Source of the DNA: Lachnospiraceae bacterium
Lineage (GTDB): Bacteria; Bacillota; Clostridia; Lachnospirales; Lachnospiraceae
Length of the DNA stretch: 8,691 bases
Direction of reading: 5' to 3'
NCBI GenBank assembly: GCA_017443685.1
Contig: JAFSYD010000340.1
Coordinates: forward strand, 1 to 8,691
Below, one piece after another: positions 6,764 to 8,691 of the stretch. Positions within the stretch are counted from its first letter, which is position 1; the number at the start of each line of letters is the position of its first letter. The notes below the pieces were generated by a model. It was not told the origin of the DNA. It saw nothing but the letters and a program-made list of their open reading frames with translations, and made no database searches. Made by a program: the position numbers and the translations under genes.

Positions 6764-7417
6764 ATGGCAAAAGTAAGCCCCTCCGTTTTATCGGCGGATT
6801 TTGCAAAACTCGGCGAAGATTGCCGCAAGGTCCTTGACGCCGGCGCCGATATGATCCATTTTGATGTGATGGACGGAGATTTTGTCGATAATATCAGCAT
6901 CGGCATTCCTGTTCTGCAATGCTTAAAGGCGGCTTTGCCGGACGCGTATATGGATGTCCATCTGATGATCACGGATCCGCTGCGCTACGTCAAAGAATTC
7001 GCCGACGCGGGCGCGGACTGCATTTCCTTCCATGTTGAGGCAGCAAGCGATATTCTGGCAACGATCGCGGCAATTGACGCATTACAGAAGGACGCCGGGC
7101 TGGTTGTCAATCCGAACACGCCGGTCGAATCCGCCTTCCCGTATCTGGACGATCTGGCGCTTGTGCTTGTTATGGGCGTCGTACCCGGACACGGCGGACA
7201 GGCGTTCCGTCCCGAAACGCTCGACAAGATCCGCGCGCTGCGCAGTGAGTGTGACCGCCGCGGACTTTCCACGGACATATCGGTAGACGGCGGCGTGAAG
7301 CTTTCCACCACCGCCCCGCAGTGCGTCGAGGCCGGTGCGACCATATTAGTCGCGGGAAGCGCGATCTTTGGCGCCGACGACATCGCGGCCGCAGGAGCGG
7401 AATTTAAGAAAATATAA
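6764..7417 (+). CDS. rpe: Ribulose-phosphate 3-epimerase family protein with atypical loops
   Basis: The family interconverts D-ribulose-5-phosphate and D-xylulose-5-phosphate in the pentose phosphate pathway. The 217-residue TIM barrel keeps the metal and acid/base residues: His32 and Asp34 in HFDVMD, His66 in DVHLM and Asp175 in SVDGGV, with phosphate-binding GG at 176-177 and GS at 198-199. Two substrate loops differ from the usual enzyme. The common MDGHFVPN is MDGDFVDN here (36-43), and the common MSVNPGFGGQ is MGVVPGHGGQ (137-146). It may therefore be a divergent Rpe or an epimerase for a related phosphosugar such as an allulose or L-sugar phosphate. It lacks the DxKxxD motif of UlaD, so it is not the missing decarboxylase. 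The start follows AAAAGGAG by eight bases, has its own promoter, and is followed by a strong terminator. Confidence 0.88.
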   Translation: MAKVSPSVLSADFAKLGEDCRKVLDAGADMIHFDVMDGDFVDNISIGIPVLQCLKAALPDAYMDVHLMITDPLRYVKEFADAGADCISFHVEAASDILATIAAIDALQKDAGLVVNPNTPVESAFPYLDDLALVLVMGVVPGHGGQAFRPETLDKIRALRSECDRRGLSTDISVDGGVKLSTTAPQCVEAGATILVAGSAIFGADDIAAAGAEFKKI

Positions 7418-7437
7418 TAATATTTCTCTCCATACCC

Positions 7438-7472
7438 AGACCTGCTCCGCATCGCGGGGCAGGTCTTTTTTT
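7438..7472 (+). terminator. Intrinsic terminator of rpe
   Basis: AGACCTGCTCCGC (7438-7450) and GCGGGGCAGGTCT (7454-7466) form a 13-pair stem (one T-G wobble) with an ATC loop, followed by a seven-T run. It ends the plus-strand transcript. Confidence 0.9.
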
Positions 7473-7483
7473 ATATGATCCGC

Positions 7484-7525
7484 GCAGCTGAAAGTGACGA
7501 TCGCTCTTACAGCTGCAGTTTTTCG
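7484..7525 (+). terminator. Possible second, weaker plus-strand terminator
   Basis: GCAGCTG (7484-7490) and CAGCTGC (7510-7516) form a seven-pair stem; a smaller AGTGA/TCGCT stem can form within the loop. A five-T run follows after a two-base gap. It could act as a back-up stop between the convergent genes. Confidence 0.35.
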
Positions 7526-7529
7526 GTAT

Positions 7530-7557
7530 AAAAAAAGCCCTCGCCAAAAGGGCTTTT
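7530..7557 (-). terminator. Intrinsic terminator of the secreted-protein gene
   Basis: On the minus strand AAAAGCCCT (7557-7549) pairs with AGGGCTTTT (7541-7533), nine pairs around a seven-base loop, and the right arm runs into a T-tract ending at 7530. It lies 12 bases past the stop of the minus-strand gene. Confidence 0.85.
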
Positions 7558-7569
7558 CAGCATATATGG

Positions 7570-8460
7570 TTATAGTGCAAATGTGTTATGAACCGTGATC
7601 GTATCTACCGGGCTGTCCCAATCCGAACGGTAATCCGATACGTCACCGGTATTTACCACGTTTTTGATCACTGCCGTGTCAACAATAAACTCGCTGCAGC
7701 AGCCGTTCGCCGAAAAGATCGGAGCCGCCTTCATATCACCGACGATACACGGGATCACCGTACCGTTCTCTAACGTCAGATCAATGTACTGTCCGCGGCT
7801 TGCCCCGAAGGAATAACCGACCGCAACCAGATATCTTCCCTGCACCATCCGGAACCCGTCCGCATTCGTCTGTGCCATCGTCTGCAAGGTACCTGCCTTA
7901 CCGCGACGGATCACACGGTAGGATTCATACGATTTGTTGCCGCTGTAGCTCGGCACTTCATAGGTGACCGACGATGTGGAAACAGCCGCCTGTTCATCCG
8001 CAGCCTGACTGTCCGCAGATACATCCGCTGCCTGCTCCTGCTCAGCTGCCGCCGCGGACTCAGCCGCGATATTCTCAACAGCAGTGCTTTCTGCAGCCGC
8101 CTCACCTTCCGTCTCTTCGGTCGTACTTTCCGCTTCCTGCGCGGCATAAACCGTTTCTACGCCTACCGCGATCGTCTTCGTATCGTTCGAGCTTCCTTCC
8201 ACCGCAATGGTCTTCGTTTCGTGCTCACTTTCCGTAACTACCGCATTCTTCGATGTTGCGGAGTATTCCGTTACCACGTCCTGCGACGCTTCTTCATATA
8301 TATTCGCCTGCTCATAAACCGCTCCCGCAACTGCTGCCGGTGCTCCTTCCACACTGATCGATTCATAAGCCGATACATTCGTTCCATTTACCAGCATAAG
8401 ACCTGCAAATGCTGCTGCCAATACTCTCGTTTTCTTCTTCGCATTCTTTAATGTGATCAT
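7570..8460 (-). CDS. Secreted protein with low-complexity linker and 3D/double-psi-barrel-like C-terminal domain
   Basis: I do not recognise a named gene. The 296-residue product has a Sec signal peptide: positively charged MITLKNAKKKTR, a hydrophobic stretch at 13-24 and a likely cut after Ala31 (NVSA/YES). Residues about 35-165 are a linker rich in Ala, Glu, Ser, Thr and Val, with TKTIAV repeated at 82-87 and 94-99; such regions often span the cell wall. The C-terminal 115 or so residues form a compact domain: RYLVAVGYSFG (209-219), GQYIDLTLENG (223-233), CIVGDMKA (238-245) and SEFIVDT (256-262). That order resembles 3D-domain or RlpA-like double-psi barrels of cell-wall-acting proteins, with Asp242 and Asp261 possible counterparts of their conserved aspartates. 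Cys238, Cys254 and Cys255 are its only cysteines. A murein-related role is inference, supported by a WalR-like site in the promoter. The gene is convergent with, and unrelated to, the ascorbate cluster. Confidence 0.8.
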   Translation of the reverse strand: MITLKNAKKKTRVLAAAFAGLMLVNGTNVSAYESISVEGAPAAVAGAVYEQANIYEEASQDVVTEYSATSKNAVVTESEHETKTIAVEGSSNDTKTIAVGVETVYAAQEAESTTEETEGEAAAESTAVENIAAESAAAAEQEQAADVSADSQAADEQAAVSTSSVTYEVPSYSGNKSYESYRVIRRGKAGTLQTMAQTNADGFRMVQGRYLVAVGYSFGASRGQYIDLTLENGTVIPCIVGDMKAAPIFSANGCCSEFIVDTAVIKNVVNTGDVSDYRSDWDSPVDTITVHNTFAL

Positions 8461-8466
8461 AACAAC

Positions 8467-8496
8467 ACGGGTTGCTGCCCGTTCTCTTCTCCTTTC
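8467..8496 (-). promoter_or_regulatory. Distant ribosome binding site with an intervening hairpin
   Basis: The only clear Shine-Dalgarno for the secreted-protein gene, GAAAGGAG (8496-8489), lies 28 bases before its ATG. Between them ACGGG and CCCGT (8482-8478 and 8471-8467) form a five-pair hairpin with a six-base loop. Folding would shorten the effective spacing to about 12 bases. No in-frame start codon lies nearer to the ribosome binding site. Confidence 0.55.
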
Positions 8497-8512
8497 GTGC
8501 TACAATGGTTTC

Positions 8513-8530
8513 GCGAAAAACAATTTTCGC
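8513..8530 (-). other. Leader hairpin of the secreted-protein gene
   Basis: GCGAAAA and TTTTCGC form a seven-pair stem with a four-base loop in the predicted 5' leader. A TTTCG/CGAAA pair at 8510-8514 and 8535-8539 allows a competing outer stem. Only the fold is seen; no known riboswitch was recognised. Confidence 0.4.
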
Positions 8531-8567
8531 CCCTCGAAATTTTGCATTTTCATTTCAAGGTTGTTAC

Positions 8568-8576
8568 ACTATAGCA
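8568..8576 (-). promoter_or_regulatory. Extended -10 promoter element of the secreted-protein gene
   Basis: On the minus strand TATAGT (8573-8568) is preceded by TGC, an extended -10 element. The position 17 bases upstream reads GGAAA-like sequence, so there is no good -35 box; this fits an activator-dependent promoter. The predicted start near 8561 gives a leader of about 100 bases. Confidence 0.55.
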
Positions 8577-8584
8577 CACATCTC

Positions 8585-8601
8585 GTAACATTTCCTTAAC
8601 A
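8585..8601 (-). promoter_or_regulatory. WalR (YycF)-like or PhoP-like binding site
   Basis: The minus strand reads TGTTAA, GGAAA, TGTTAC: two hexamers with a five-base spacer, an exact match to the known WalR consensus TGT(A/T)A(A/T/C)-N5-TGT(A/T)A(A/T/C). On the other strand it reads GTAACA and TTAACA, close to Bacillus PhoP repeats. It occupies the -35 region of the promoter. WalR controls cell-wall genes, which suits the product. Confidence 0.5.
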
Positions 8602-8613
8602 ATTTGGATTGTT
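8598..8613. repeat. Inverted repeat AACAAT-N4-ATTGTT upstream of the promoter
   Basis: AACAAT (8598-8603) and ATTGTT (8608-8613) are perfect complements around four bases, partly overlapping the WalR-like site. It could be a second operator or a chance AT-rich palindrome. Confidence 0.3.
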
Positions 8614-8691
8614 TTTGAAAAAGTGCACAGATTAGTCGTTGTGTTTTTGTGCAAATACTATATGTTGTGATATGAATCTGATCTCATAATA

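Noticed and set aside
6764..7417. The Rpe homologue as the missing UlaD decarboxylase
   Set aside because: Both share a ribulose-phosphate-binding barrel, but this protein has HFDVMD and VDGG with the epimerase metal ligands, and no DxKxxD motif.
7911..8451. Arg/Pro-rich open frames antisense and out of frame within the secreted-protein gene
   Set aside because: They mirror the low-complexity linker codons read in other frames and have no supporting ribosome binding sites.
1..8691. CRISPR arrays, tRNA or rRNA genes, insertion sequences, toxin-antitoxin pairs or phage genes
   Set aside because: No spaced repeats, cloverleaf-like sequence, transposase or terminal inverted repeats were seen on either strand.

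Overview
The window looks like part of a genome from a low-to-mid GC Gram-positive anaerobe, most likely a gut Clostridium-cluster (Lachnospiraceae-type) bacterium. The reasons are strong AAGGAGG-type ribosome binding sites, AT-rich intergenic DNA between roughly 50% GC genes, sigma-A-like promoters with extended -10 elements, a transketolase split into two subunit genes, and protein sequences of Firmicutes character. This is inference from the sequence alone; no database was searched.

Left part (1-1658, minus strand): the end of an L-ascorbate uptake operon. It holds ulaG (L-ascorbate-6-phosphate lactonase) followed by a translationally coupled PTS EIIA gene (ulaC-like). The remaining PTS subunits would lie beyond the left edge, past a GC-rich hairpin at 33-48. 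Middle-left (1659-2105): a 447-base divergent control region with one good promoter in each direction and several repeated or inverted short motifs that could be operator sites.

Middle (2106-7417, plus strand): ulaE (L-ribulose-5-phosphate 3-epimerase), an uncharacterised cytosolic beta-propeller-like protein, an AraD/UlaF-type L-ribulose-5-phosphate 4-epimerase, both transketolase subunits, and a ribulose-phosphate 3-epimerase with unusual loops. Read together, the cluster takes L-ascorbate-6-phosphate to D-xylulose-5-phosphate and on into the non-oxidative pentose phosphate pathway. One expected step, 3-keto-L-gulonate-6-phosphate decarboxylase (UlaD), is not in the window. The rpe gene has its own strong promoter placed so that a terminator for the upstream operon loses half its stem in the rpe transcript.

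Right part (7418-8691): tail-to-tail terminators, then an unrelated minus-strand gene for a secreted protein with a signal peptide, a long Ala/Glu/Ser/Thr-rich linker and a C-terminal domain resembling 3D/double-psi-barrel cell-wall domains. Its promoter carries an exact match to the WalR (YycF) consensus, which also fits PhoP-type boxes, and its leader places a hairpin between the Shine-Dalgarno sequence and the start codon.

The best candidate for something undescribed is the 354-residue propeller-like protein inside the ascorbate operon. The most interesting regulatory architecture is the overlapping promoter/terminator in front of rpe.
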